Assembly (NCBI RefSeq): GCF_900142515.1
Contig: NZ_FRBC01000010.1
Coordinates: 31,244-95,243, forward strand
Direction of reading: 5' to 3'
Source of the DNA: Pseudoselenomonas ruminantium
GTDB lineage: Bacteria; Bacillota; Negativicutes; Selenomonadales; Selenomonadaceae
Length of the DNA: 64,000 bases
Shown here: positions 1 to 7,760 of the stretch, piece after piece
Layout: each line of letters opens with the position of its first letter
Position numbering within the stretch: position 1 is the stretch's first letter
Notes under the pieces: generated by a model
The model's input: the letters and a program-made list of their open reading frames with translations, nothing else
What the model was told of the DNA's origin: nothing
The model's database searches: none
Position numbers and translations under genes: made by a program

Positions 1-292
1 TCGAATCATCATAAACGGATACCGTCTGCGGCACCTTGAACATATTGGCAGTCTTGCGCTCTACCGGTGTCTGCAGAATGGCATCCACACGGTTTTCCAG
101 GCTCTGTGCTCCCCGCTCCACGGTACGGGAGCTTCCCCCCATATTCAGAGAATGGTTTGTATCCACCTTTGTCTCCATCTCTGGTTTCGCTGCCAAATGG
201 CGCGCTTCCCCACTGGGGGACATCACCATCGTCAGGCCGCCTATGAGCAAGCCCGCCATAACAATCCTCGCATAACGGTCAAAAAACACCAA
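1..292 (-). CDS. Exported protein of unknown function (partial, C-terminus outside window)
   Basis: Only the first 97 codons lie in the window. The start is taken as TTG at 292, seven bases after AAGGAG; a GTG three bases further in is an alternative. The N-terminus reads MVFFDRYARIVMAGLLIGGL and continues with small residues, which fits a signal peptide or membrane anchor. The following ~60 residues are polar and rich in Glu, Thr and Val, without a motif I recognise. Function unknown. Confidence 0.6.
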   Translation of the reverse strand, partial: MVFFDRYARIVMAGLLIGGLTMVMSPSGEARHLAAKPEMETKVDTNHSLNMGGSSRTVERGAQSLENRVDAILQTPVERKTANMFKVPQTVSVYDDS

Positions 293-310
293 TCGTACAC
301 TCCTTAATTC

Positions 311-1564
311 TCAATTCAATGTTCCATAAATAAAATACAGCACAAAAATGCCACCCAGCAACCAAAACAGGCCAGCGATCTGCCTGACTCTGCCGATTGC
401 GCTCATAAACAGCACATAACCGAAGATAGCCGCTCCCACAGTAGTGGCTAAATTCCCCGTCAAAGGCAGCAACAGGACCAGTATCATGACAGTCAGGAGT
501 TCTGCCCGCTTGACCGCCTCATCCTCTGCCAAAGGACATTGTTGCAAAGCTGTCAACAAGAGGCTGACACCACAGCCCGTCAAAACCGGTACCAACAAAG
601 CGGGAAAATCCGCCAGCGCCGCTATCACAGGCTCGAAAAACAAAGCTGACGCAAGAACTGCTGCCGCTATGACCGCAGCCCGCCGCTTATCTACTGCCTC
701 GTCCTTGACCGCTGATACCGGTGAAACAACCAGGGGCGGAACTCCGCATAGCGCAGCAACACTCCCCATGGCAAACAGGAAGCTAACCCCTTTCCGGATT
801 TTCGCCGCATCTTCCCAAGCGGCCCAAACCGCACCATGGATTGCACTCAGCATCACCAGCAAGCTCAGGACCGTCACCCAGAAAAAAACAGCATCACCAG
901 CAACGGGCCAGGCTAACTGTCCTGCCACCTTGTCCAAGCCCTCCGGCAGCAGACAAGGAGCCTCTGGAATCACCCAAAAGCCTTCCACAAAAGTAATCAG
1001 CCCGGTTGCCATCATACCGGTAAATAAAGCCCCCTGCCATTTGCCCGCCAGCAGAACCAATGTAAGTAAGATCCCTGCAAGACTCCAATACATCAAAGGG
1101 TCTGCCGCATCTCCCAGCATAGTGACCTGCCAAGGAGAGGTAATGACCACACGTCCCATTTTCAAGCCTAAAGCGATCAGGAATACAGCCAAGGCCAATT
1201 TCAAGCCCCAAAGCCAGAAATCCGGCAGCCCTTTCTTGAAAGCGCCAGGCCAGCAGAACCAAAGCCCCCCGCCCAACAAAGACGCAGAAAAAGAGATTGC
1301 CAGCATTCCCCGCCAGCCTAAGCCATGGGAAACAGCCGCTATAAATACCAGATAGCCGGTCACCGTCAGGGAAGGCACAAGTACAATGCCATGGCCACGC
1401 CATGCCGCCAACAGCATTCCTGCCAACGCCAACAACACACAGGCTGTAAATCCTGCCGCAAAATCCATACCAGCCAGCTGCAACATACTGGCCACCGCCA
1501 CAAAAGTTGCCAGCGACGCCATCGCCATGGTCACCCCAGCGAAAAGATCCCGGCGAAAATCCAT
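311..1564 (-). CDS. NCS2/AzgA-like purine or pyrimidine permease
   Basis: About 417 residues, nearly all hydrophobic, with 11-13 predicted membrane segments. The N-terminal MDFRRDLFAGVTMAMASLAT and the periodic Gly/Pro-containing helices resemble the NCS2 (xanthine/uracil/AzgA) transporter fold, but I cannot see a substrate-specific signature, so nucleobase import is an inference. The start is ATG 1564 behind GGAAGGTGGG. An in-frame start 69 bases upstream exists but has no ribosome site. It follows mnmA on the same strand after a gap of 123 bases that holds inverted repeats. Confidence 0.6.
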   Translation of the reverse strand: MDFRRDLFAGVTMAMASLATFVAVASMLQLAGMDFAAGFTACVLLALAGMLLAAWRGHGIVLVPSLTVTGYLVFIAAVSHGLGWRGMLAISFSASLLGGGLWFCWPGAFKKGLPDFWLWGLKLALAVFLIALGLKMGRVVITSPWQVTMLGDAADPLMYWSLAGILLTLVLLAGKWQGALFTGMMATGLITFVEGFWVIPEAPCLLPEGLDKVAGQLAWPVAGDAVFFWVTVLSLLVMLSAIHGAVWAAWEDAAKIRKGVSFLFAMGSVAALCGVPPLVVSPVSAVKDEAVDKRRAAVIAAAVLASALFFEPVIAALADFPALLVPVLTGCGVSLLLTALQQCPLAEDEAVKRAELLTVMILVLLLPLTGNLATTVGAAIFGYVLFMSAIGRVRQIAGLFWLLGGIFVLYFIYGTLN

Positions 1565-1621
1565 AAGCGGCCCACCTTCCACACAGTATATCAATTCTAT
1601 TTTACCACAGGAATAGAAAAA

Positions 1622-1653
1622 TTGACAGGTCAACTGTGCGTTTTTCCTGTCAA
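1622..1653. promoter_or_regulatory. Inverted-repeat candidate operator upstream of the permease
   Basis: TTGACAGG (1622-1629) is repeated inverted as CCTGTCAA (1646-1653). The left half alone forms TTGAC-AG-GTCAA. The repeats lie 58-90 bases upstream of the permease start and contain TTGAC, a -35-like sequence. They could be a repressor site or overlapping promoter elements. The binding protein is unknown. Confidence 0.35.
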
Positions 1654-1687
1654 TTACTATTTTATATCTTAATGGCCTGTTTACATG

Positions 1688-2770
1688 TCAAAGCGTCCGT
1701 TCAATCATCGCGCCGCCCACTAATATATCACCGTCATAAAATACCACAAACTGGCCAGGCGTCACCGCTCTTTGCGGCTCAGCGAATTCCACACGCAGCA
1801 ATCCGTCATCCTGCATGGACAGCTTTGCCTGTGCCTCCCGTTTACCATAGCGGATCTTGGCTCCAAATTCCATACCCTCCTTGAACTCATCAATGGACAC
1901 CCAGTTGGCACCACTGGCCAACAATCCCTGAGCATAGACCTGCTTGTTACTTCCTACCACGACTTCCTTGCGCTTCATATCCAGCTTGTGCACATAGAGT
2001 GGTTCTGGAGCTGCGATTCCCAGACCTTTACGCTGCCCGATGGTGTAAAGAGGCACCCCCTCATGCCGTCCCAACACGTCGCCAGCATCATTGACGATAT
2101 TGCCTTTATGCAGGCATTCTGGTTTATGCTTGCGCAAGAAAGCCTTGTAATCATCATGGGGTACAAAGCAGATTTCCTGGCTCTCTGCCTTATGGGCCAC
2201 CGGCAAATCGATCTTCTCAGCCAATTCCCGCACATGCTCCTTGGTCATATCGCCGAGCGGCAACAAGATATGCTTCAATATCGAACGGGGCAGGCGATGC
2301 AAGGCATAGGACTGATCCTTATGCTCATCCAAGCCTTTTCTTATCACATAACTGCCATCAGCCAGCTGGCTAACGCGGGCATAGTGGCCTGTAGCCAGGA
2401 AATCTGCACCGAGTTCCCTGGCCTTATCCAGCAGCAGGCCGAATTTCATCGAAGGATTGCACATGACGCAAGGATTCGGTGTACGCCCCCTGGCATATTC
2501 GTTCAGGAAATAATCAATGACATTCTTCTGAAACTCCTGCCGGAAGTCCGCCACATAATGTCGGATGCCCAATGCGTCTGCTACCTTCCTGGCATCCCGC
2601 ACACTGTCCGGTTCCTCGCCAGCGGCCACATCAACGGTCTCACTGCGGCCTTCTTCTGTCAAAAGCATCGTTATCCCCAACACTTCATAGCCTTGTTCCA
2701 AAAGCAATGCCGCCGTCAGGGAACTGTCCACGCCGCCGCTCATGGCTACGGCTGCTATCTTCTTCTCCAC
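1688..2770 (-). CDS. mnmA: tRNA-specific 2-thiouridylase MnmA
   Basis: 360 residues, the usual length. MnmA activates U34 of Lys, Glu and Gln tRNAs with ATP and inserts sulfur supplied by a persulfide relay. Visible features are the PP-loop MSGGVDSS (residues 10-17), the catalytic Cys101 in NPCVMCN, and the second active-site cysteine, Cys201, in ESQEICFV. It starts at GTG 2770 behind AAGAGGTGG. It is divergent from tmcAL, another tRNA-modification gene, across 147 bases. Confidence 0.95.
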   Translation of the reverse strand: MEKKIAAVAMSGGVDSSLTAALLLEQGYEVLGITMLLTEEGRSETVDVAAGEEPDSVRDARKVADALGIRHYVADFRQEFQKNVIDYFLNEYARGRTPNPCVMCNPSMKFGLLLDKARELGADFLATGHYARVSQLADGSYVIRKGLDEHKDQSYALHRLPRSILKHILLPLGDMTKEHVRELAEKIDLPVAHKAESQEICFVPHDDYKAFLRKHKPECLHKGNIVNDAGDVLGRHEGVPLYTIGQRKGLGIAAPEPLYVHKLDMKRKEVVVGSNKQVYAQGLLASGANWVSIDEFKEGMEFGAKIRYGKREAQAKLSMQDDGLLRVEFAEPQRAVTPGQFVVFYDGDILVGGAMIERTL

Positions 2771-2863
2771 TATCTATCCACCTCTTAAAACCTATAAAGT
2801 CACTATGTTTTTTTTTACTGCCTACTACCATATCATATTTTTCGTCCTGGCTCAACACTTTTC

Positions 2864-2873
2864 TGACCGGTCA
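2864..2873. promoter_or_regulatory. Perfect palindrome TGACCGGTCA in the mnmA-tmcAL intergenic region
   Basis: A perfect 10-base palindrome lies 45 bases before tmcAL and just upstream of a TAAACT sequence that could be its -10 box. Its position is operator-like, but no regulator is evident. Confidence 0.3.
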
Positions 2874-2917
2874 AACCATGTTAAACTAAGGACAAGAATC
2901 GAAACGGAGGCCAGCGT

Positions 2918-4144
2918 ATGGAAATCACCGGTATCATCGCCGAATACAACCCATTTCACAATGGGCATCTCTATCAAATAAACCAGATCAGGCAGCATCG
3001 CGATTCCCTGATTGTCGCGGTAATCAGTGGCAGTTTCACCCAACGGGGGGAGGCCGCTATTCTGGACAAATGGCAGCGGGCACAGTGTGCCGTTGAAAGT
3101 GGCTGCGACCTTGTCCTGGAACTGCCCTTTGCCTTTGCCTGCCGCAGTGCCCAGGACTTTGCCCAGGGCGGAGCAGCACTTCTGGCACGGCTGGGCATTG
3201 TCAGCCAGCTGGCCTTTGGCGCAGAAAGCGACAATCTTGCCCAGCTTCAGGCAATTGCCAGCCAGCTGGACGACAAGGATTTCCAAAAGCAGCTTCATCA
3301 GCAGATTGCCAACGGGCTGTCCTATGCCCAGGCCATCAGTGCAGTGCTAGGCAATGACGAAAATACCGCTACACTGATCCGGCAGCCCAATAATATCCTG
3401 GCCATTGAATACCTGCGCAGCCTGAACCGGCTGCCCACCTCCATCAAGCCCCTGCTTATTCCCCGACAAGGAGCCGGTTACCACGAGCCGGATATCCATG
3501 GCCCGCTGGCCAGTGCGACCGCCATCCGGCAAGCCTTATATCAGGAAACAGTTGCAGATCTAGCCAGTGTCCTGCCAGCAGCCACTTATCAGGCAACCCG
3601 CCAGCTTTCAGCCAGCCAGCTTCCTGATATGAACCGGCTTTATCTGCCTTTGCAGACCAAACTCCTGACCAGCTCATTCTCCAGCCTGCAAAATATCTAC
3701 GGCATCAACGAAGGCCTTGAGAACCGCATTCTTGACATGGCCCAAAAGGCATCGGACTGGCAGAAACTCATAAAGGCTGTCACCACCAAGCGTTACCCTG
3801 CCAGCCGCATTGCCCGAACCCTGCTCTACCTGCTGCTGGACATAGACAAGGGCAGCATGGCGCTGTTTGACCAGGCAGGACCTCTCTATGCCCGTTTATT
3901 GGCAGCCAGCTCCCAGGGGAAAAAACTGTTGAAAGATATCAAGCAGCAAAGCTCCATTCCCCTAATCACCAAAACCAGCCAATACCTGAATACAAACAAA
4001 CGGCGCGGGGCAAAAGCTGACCTCACGCCGTTCGAACAAATGTTAAGTTTGGACACCATTGCCACAGAACTGCGCAATCTGACTTGTCAGACCGCTGCCG
4101 ATCGCAATGACTTCCAACAATCGCCTGTATTCAGCAATAGATAG
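2918..4144 (+). CDS. tmcAL: tRNA(Met) cytidine acetate ligase TmcAL (YlbM family)
   Basis: 408 residues. The family forms N4-acetylcytidine at the wobble position of elongator tRNA-Met from acetate and ATP, acting as a nucleotidyltransferase-like enzyme. The N-terminus carries GIIAEYNPFHNGHLYQI, with the HxGH nucleotide-binding motif at HNGH (about residues 14-17), followed by the FAFACRSAQDFAQGG region typical of the family. It starts at ATG 2918 behind CGGAGG. It is the only plus-strand gene in the first 7 kb, and its 3' end overlaps the converging lipid kinase gene by 14 bases. Confidence 0.9.
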   Translation: MEITGIIAEYNPFHNGHLYQINQIRQHRDSLIVAVISGSFTQRGEAAILDKWQRAQCAVESGCDLVLELPFAFACRSAQDFAQGGAALLARLGIVSQLAFGAESDNLAQLQAIASQLDDKDFQKQLHQQIANGLSYAQAISAVLGNDENTATLIRQPNNILAIEYLRSLNRLPTSIKPLLIPRQGAGYHEPDIHGPLASATAIRQALYQETVADLASVLPAATYQATRQLSASQLPDMNRLYLPLQTKLLTSSFSSLQNIYGINEGLENRILDMAQKASDWQKLIKAVTTKRYPASRIARTLLYLLLDIDKGSMALFDQAGPLYARLLAASSQGKKLLKDIKQQSSIPLITKTSQYLNTNKRRGAKADLTPFEQMLSLDTIATELRNLTCQTAADRNDFQQSPVFSNR

Positions 4145-5009
4145 CTACAGCCTGCGGGATGGTCTCAATCGTCAGTGGCAACATTGGCCCTTCCTCACCA
4201 TCGAGGTCGCTGGGCAGCTCGCCTTCAGTCTCGATGCGGAAATCCTTAGCCTGCAAATGCAGCACGCCATCCTTTTCATTGACCGGATGACCGGCCACCA
4301 GATCTGCGGTGATTGCCATAAGTTTATGGACACCGCATTTTTTGATGGCCAAAAGATCGAGCTTGCCATCCTCTACGGAAATGCCTGTGGCCACATTCTT
4401 CATGCTGCCTACCACGGCACTGTTGATGACGACGAACAAAAAGGCCTCCAGCTCATGTTTGACGCCATCAGCCGTAATGACCAAAGGCACCGAGCGGAAC
4501 TTGGGAATCTCGCCTAACCCCTTCAGATAATAGGCCATCTTACCCAACGAATTCTTCAGCCGCCGGTCGACCTCGTGAGCAATGCAGGCCATCATGCCAG
4601 CGCTGGCCACATTGATGAAATACTGATTCCCGACCTTGCCCACATCCATACGGCGGCAGGAACCGGCGGCAATCTTATCAAAATAGGCTTCCATATCCTC
4701 ATTGATCTTGAGGTATGTCGCAAAATCATTGGAAGTGCCGCTGCCGATAATCCCCATGGGCAGATCAAGCTTATGTTTCACCAGCAGGTTGACGCACTCA
4801 TGCACAGTGCCGTCACCGCCTGCCGCCAGGACACCATCAGGCTTGACCTCACGCAGGAAATCCACGAAATCCTCATTGCCCTCTTTTTTCGTCCGATAAA
4901 AAAGCAACAGAATGCCCCGCTTCTGGAAGGCTTCTACCATCCAGTCCAGCTTATTCTTGAAGGCTGCATGGCCCGAAACCGGGTTATAGAACAGCACCAG
5001 CTTTTTCAA
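4131..5009 (-). CDS. Diacylglycerol/lipid kinase family protein (YegS/DgkB type)
   Basis: 292 residues. The family phosphorylates diacylglycerol or related lipids at the membrane. The sequence opens with LVLFYNPVSG and contains the ATP-binding motif GGDGTVHE (residues 64-71), then the GSGTSNDFA motif and a C-terminal beta domain. The TTG start at 5009 lies behind AGGAGG, and that Shine-Dalgarno runs into the stop codon of the preceding flippase gene, so the two are co-transcribed and probably translationally coupled. The exact lipid substrate cannot be read from the sequence. Confidence 0.88.
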   Translation of the reverse strand: MKKLVLFYNPVSGHAAFKNKLDWMVEAFQKRGILLLFYRTKKEGNEDFVDFLREVKPDGVLAAGGDGTVHECVNLLVKHKLDLPMGIIGSGTSNDFATYLKINEDMEAYFDKIAAGSCRRMDVGKVGNQYFINVASAGMMACIAHEVDRRLKNSLGKMAYYLKGLGEIPKFRSVPLVITADGVKHELEAFLFVVINSAVVGSMKNVATGISVEDGKLDLLAIKKCGVHKLMAITADLVAGHPVNEKDGVLHLQAKDFRIETEGELPSDLDGEEGPMLPLTIETIPQAVAIYC

Positions 5010-5012
5010 TGT

Positions 5013-6689
5013 TTACGCCTCCTGTTTTCCTTCCGCCTTGAATACGCCAATCTTGCGCAGGAACTTGATACCCACACGGCCAATCATTGGCATGCGCTGC
5101 AGATCATCCTCTTTCAAACCGCCAATCACGAGCATCACCGCGATATACACGGCACAGCCGAAAATGACTGCGCCAAAGGTCGAGATGGCACCAATCTGCC
5201 ACCAGGCCATGGTAAAGTCATAGAAGAAATACACCGCTGCCGCCATGACCACTGCCGCTACAATGGTTTTCAAAAGCTGCGGGATCTCCATGCGATAGCC
5301 AATGAACTTATAGATGAAAATCAGATTGATGATGGCAGCTACACCCATATCCGCCGCCGTTGCCCAGGCTGCACCCATGATGCCCAGCCAAGGGATTGCC
5401 GTAAGTTCCCAGTTCAGGATGACTTTGGCTACTGCCGCCAGTATCATATTCACCATGGGGATGGTCGGATGACCCAGGCCCTGCAGGATACCCGTGGATA
5501 CCTGATGCAGCCCCAGCAGGATGATGCTCACAGCCGAAATCATCACGGCTGGCCCAGCCCCCGGTGCATTGTAGATCAGAGAGGCAATCGGCGTTGCCAG
5601 CACAAAGACAATGACAAAAGCCGGGAAGCAGACAAAGTTGGAAATACGCACAGAAGCCGCCGTCTGATTATAGACACGCTTCATATCCTTGAGCGCCCGG
5701 GCTTCGGAAATAGCCGGCACAATGCTCATGGCCATGGACGCCGTGATGATACAGGAAAGATTCACGAGCGGCACCGCCATACCAGTCAGATAACCGAAAA
5801 GCTCCGTGGCTTCATTGACACTGTATCCCGCCACCTCCAAGCGCTGCGGCACAATCATCAGATCGAGGTTCGATACCACCGGCAGCATGATGCTGGCAGC
5901 CGATACCGGCAACGAAAGCTTGAAAATACGGGAGATGATTGACCAGGCAGACTCCGCTTCCGTCCCCGGCAGCGGCTGCAGGTCATGACCATAATCCCGC
6001 TCAATGTCCTTGTCCAGCTTCCAATGGAAGTAAACAAGCACCATCAGGCCTGTCACCGCACCGGCCAAAGCACCTAAAGACGCACCGGCAGATGCGTAAT
6101 CAAGTCCCCAGGGCAGGAGCAGTTCTGCCAGCAGGATCATCGTGATGACGCGGAAGATCTGTTCCACGATCTGCGAGACCGCCGTCGGCGTCATGCGCTG
6201 CCAGCCCTGCAGATAACCGCGGGAACTGGCCAGAAGCGTTACGAAGAACACCGTTGGCGCCAGTACCACAATGGATTTATAAGCACGGGCATCCCGGACA
6301 AACTGCCAGTCAATGAGCCAGTCTGCCGCAAAATAAGTCATGAAAGAAAAGAACAGGCCCGTCACCAGCATTAAAGCCATGGATATATGGAACACCCGCT
6401 TGGCGCCATAGATATCCTTCAAAGCCACCCGCTCCGCCGTGATGATGGAAATAGCCACCGGCACACCAGCCTGAGATACCGTCATGGCGAAGAAATAGAT
6501 GGGAAACGCCATCTGATAAAGACCAATACCTTCGCCGCCCAGGATACGGGATACAAAAATCCAGTTCAGTGAACCGATGACCTTGACCACAAACCCGGCA
6601 ACCGTCAGGATAAACGTTCCCTTCAGGAAAGATTCTCCCTTACTGGATTTATTTTCATTTGTTACTTCCTTCTTACTAATGAGAAACAC
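5013..6689 (-). CDS. Polysaccharide/lipid II flippase of the MurJ-SpoVB (MOP) superfamily
   Basis: 558 residues with about 14 hydrophobic segments. The first transmembrane region contains GSLNWIFVSRILGGEGIGLYQ, very like SpoVB/YtgP-type exporters. The likely role is flipping undecaprenyl-linked peptidoglycan or polysaccharide precursors. The start is uncertain: GTG 6689 is used here, but its ribosome site is weak, and an AGAAGGAAG site lies just downstream in front of an out-of-frame ATG. It is followed after three bases by a lipid kinase gene. Confidence 0.82.
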   Translation of the reverse strand: MFLISKKEVTNENKSSKGESFLKGTFILTVAGFVVKVIGSLNWIFVSRILGGEGIGLYQMAFPIYFFAMTVSQAGVPVAISIITAERVALKDIYGAKRVFHISMALMLVTGLFFSFMTYFAADWLIDWQFVRDARAYKSIVVLAPTVFFVTLLASSRGYLQGWQRMTPTAVSQIVEQIFRVITMILLAELLLPWGLDYASAGASLGALAGAVTGLMVLVYFHWKLDKDIERDYGHDLQPLPGTEAESAWSIISRIFKLSLPVSAASIMLPVVSNLDLMIVPQRLEVAGYSVNEATELFGYLTGMAVPLVNLSCIITASMAMSIVPAISEARALKDMKRVYNQTAASVRISNFVCFPAFVIVFVLATPIASLIYNAPGAGPAVMISAVSIILLGLHQVSTGILQGLGHPTIPMVNMILAAVAKVILNWELTAIPWLGIMGAAWATAADMGVAAIINLIFIYKFIGYRMEIPQLLKTIVAAVVMAAAVYFFYDFTMAWWQIGAISTFGAVIFGCAVYIAVMLVIGGLKEDDLQRMPMIGRVGIKFLRKIGVFKAEGKQEA

Positions 6690-6756
6690 CGCCTATATTA
6701 CATGGACATAGCCTTGCTACCCCCATAATGATCTGCCGTACTGTCTGTATAAACAG

Positions 6757-6798
6757 AAAAAAGCACGCAACGTATGAATTATACCACACATTGCGTGC
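6757..6798 (-). terminator. Rho-independent terminator of the 87-residue protein gene
   Basis: Minus-strand hairpin GCACGCAATGT / ACGTTGCGTGC with a 14-base loop, followed by TTTTTT. It lies 27 bases after the stop of the gene at 6825-7088. Confidence 0.8.
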
Positions 6799-6824
6799 CT
6801 TATCCATGCTAAATCAGTGAAAAA

Positions 6825-7088
6825 TTAAGCGTGAGCCAATTCATCATTGTCGTCATACACCGGAGTCTGTGCGCTCCCCATGATTTCACTGAGGTCAAAC
6901 CGCGGAGCCTTGCCTTCACCCAGCGTACGAACCTTGCCTGCCACCTCTGCATCAGCTACAAACGGACGGCACTCATAAAGGCTCACTTCCATGCCAGCCG
7001 TTTCCGGCACATAAAAGCCCAGACGATCCGCCACCGTCTTGAAAGCATAGAAACGCTCAGCCAGATCACACCATTCAAGATTTTTCAT
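6825..7088 (-). CDS. Small protein of unknown function (87 residues)
   Basis: It starts at ATG 7088 behind AAAAGGAGAC. It has its own near-perfect promoter and a clear terminator, so it is a real single-gene unit. There is no signal peptide. The N-terminal half (DLAERFYAFKTVADRLGFYV) is followed by an acidic tail ending DDNDELAHA. The segment DRLGFY.P....MEV recurs as DRVGFYEPKIGLEV in the protein at 63308-63583, so the two may share a small domain. Function unknown. Confidence 0.65.
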   Translation of the reverse strand: MKNLEWCDLAERFYAFKTVADRLGFYVPETAGMEVSLYECRPFVADAEVAGKVRTLGEGKAPRFDLSEIMGSAQTPVYDDNDELAHA

Positions 7089-7175
7089 ATAAAATGTCTC
7101 CTTTTCTAATCCCAAAACCTTACAGTAAATTATATTCAGCCTCTCACCTTCATCCCTCAAAGTGAGATGTTTGTA

Positions 7176-7204
7176 ATCATAACAGTTTTCTATTGTATTG
7201 TCAA
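7176..7204 (-). promoter_or_regulatory. Sigma-70 promoter for the 87-residue protein gene
   Basis: On the minus strand TTGACA (7204-7199), a 17-base spacer, then TATGAT (7181-7176). This predicts an 80-base leader before ATG 7088. Its -35 box overlaps the -35 box (TTGTCA, 7198-7203) of a divergent promoter serving the gene at 7269. Confidence 0.75.
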
Positions 7205-7226
7205 ACCCTCGAAATTTGCCTTAAAC

Positions 7227-7243
7227 TATGCTAAACTAGCATA
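7227..7243. promoter_or_regulatory. Palindrome TATGCTA-AAC-TAGCATA, candidate operator
   Basis: Perfect seven-base arms around a three-base centre. It starts at the last base of a possible -10 box (TAAACT, 7222-7227), that is, at the expected transcription start of the gene at 7269. The position fits a repressor site. The regulator is unknown. Confidence 0.45.
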
Positions 7244-7268
7244 GAAAGACATTAACGAGGTGACAGCC

Positions 7269-7658
7269 ATGCATTACTTTTTTATGCTCCTGATAGCTAT
7301 CTTATCCATTATTTTTCTGCTGGAAATGTATCATAGTGTGCAGCGTTCCAATATCAACAGCCACCTGATTGAAACCTATCGGAACGATCTGCATAACCAA
7401 AAGCTCATTGACGATATCTATGACTATTGCCAAAAGGATTGGAAGCTGCGCCGCATTATCAAGAAATACAATCTGACGGTTGATGATATCGAAAAAATAT
7501 ATCAAAAGCTCCTGCTCTGGGGAAATTTTCATAAAGGACGCCGTTTTGTCCCCATCACGGCTTTCCTTTATGTATGCACTTTAGAATACCTCGGCCAGCA
7601 TAAGAACGAGGATGCCAAAGCTCTCACCATGAAATGCATGAACTATCTGCATATCTGA
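7269..7658 (+). CDS. Small single-pass membrane protein of unknown function
   Basis: 129 residues from ATG 7269, seven bases after GAGGTG; a GTG nine bases upstream is an alternative start. Residues 3-19 (YFFMLLIAILSIIFLLEMY) form one membrane segment or uncleaved signal, followed by a basic cytoplasm-like region with helices (RNDLHNQKLIDDIYDYCQKDW). It is transcribed divergently from the 87-residue protein gene and lies upstream of flagellin. No family recognised. Confidence 0.6.
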   Translation: MHYFFMLLIAILSIIFLLEMYHSVQRSNINSHLIETYRNDLHNQKLIDDIYDYCQKDWKLRRIIKKYNLTVDDIEKIYQKLLLWGNFHKGRRFVPITAFLYVCTLEYLGQHKNEDAKALTMKCMNYLHI

Positions 7659-7680
7659 TATGTATACATGAATATTCACT

Positions 7681-7709
7681 GACAGGATAATGATTTTGTG
7701 CTAGACTGA
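7681..7709 (+). promoter_or_regulatory. Possible sigma-70-like promoter before the flagellin gene
   Basis: CTGACA, a 17-base spacer and TAGACT lie 52-80 bases before the flagellin start. No clear sigma-28 flagellar promoter was seen in the gap, which is unusual for a flagellin gene. Confidence 0.35.
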
Positions 7710-7760
7710 TTGTAAGCGAATATTCGGATTTTTCACCCATAAGACAAGGAGGTCTTAGCC

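Noticed and set aside
36..275. Plus-strand reading frame at the left edge
   Set aside because: The opposite strand has a better gene with a ribosome site and signal peptide.
4575..5942. A 455-codon plus-strand frame
   Set aside because: It is antisense to the lipid kinase and flippase genes and its composition (His, Arg and Gln rich) is not protein-like.
6653..6690. Alternative ATG start for the flippase behind AGAAGGAAG
   Set aside because: That ATG is out of frame and leads to a stop within a few codons.
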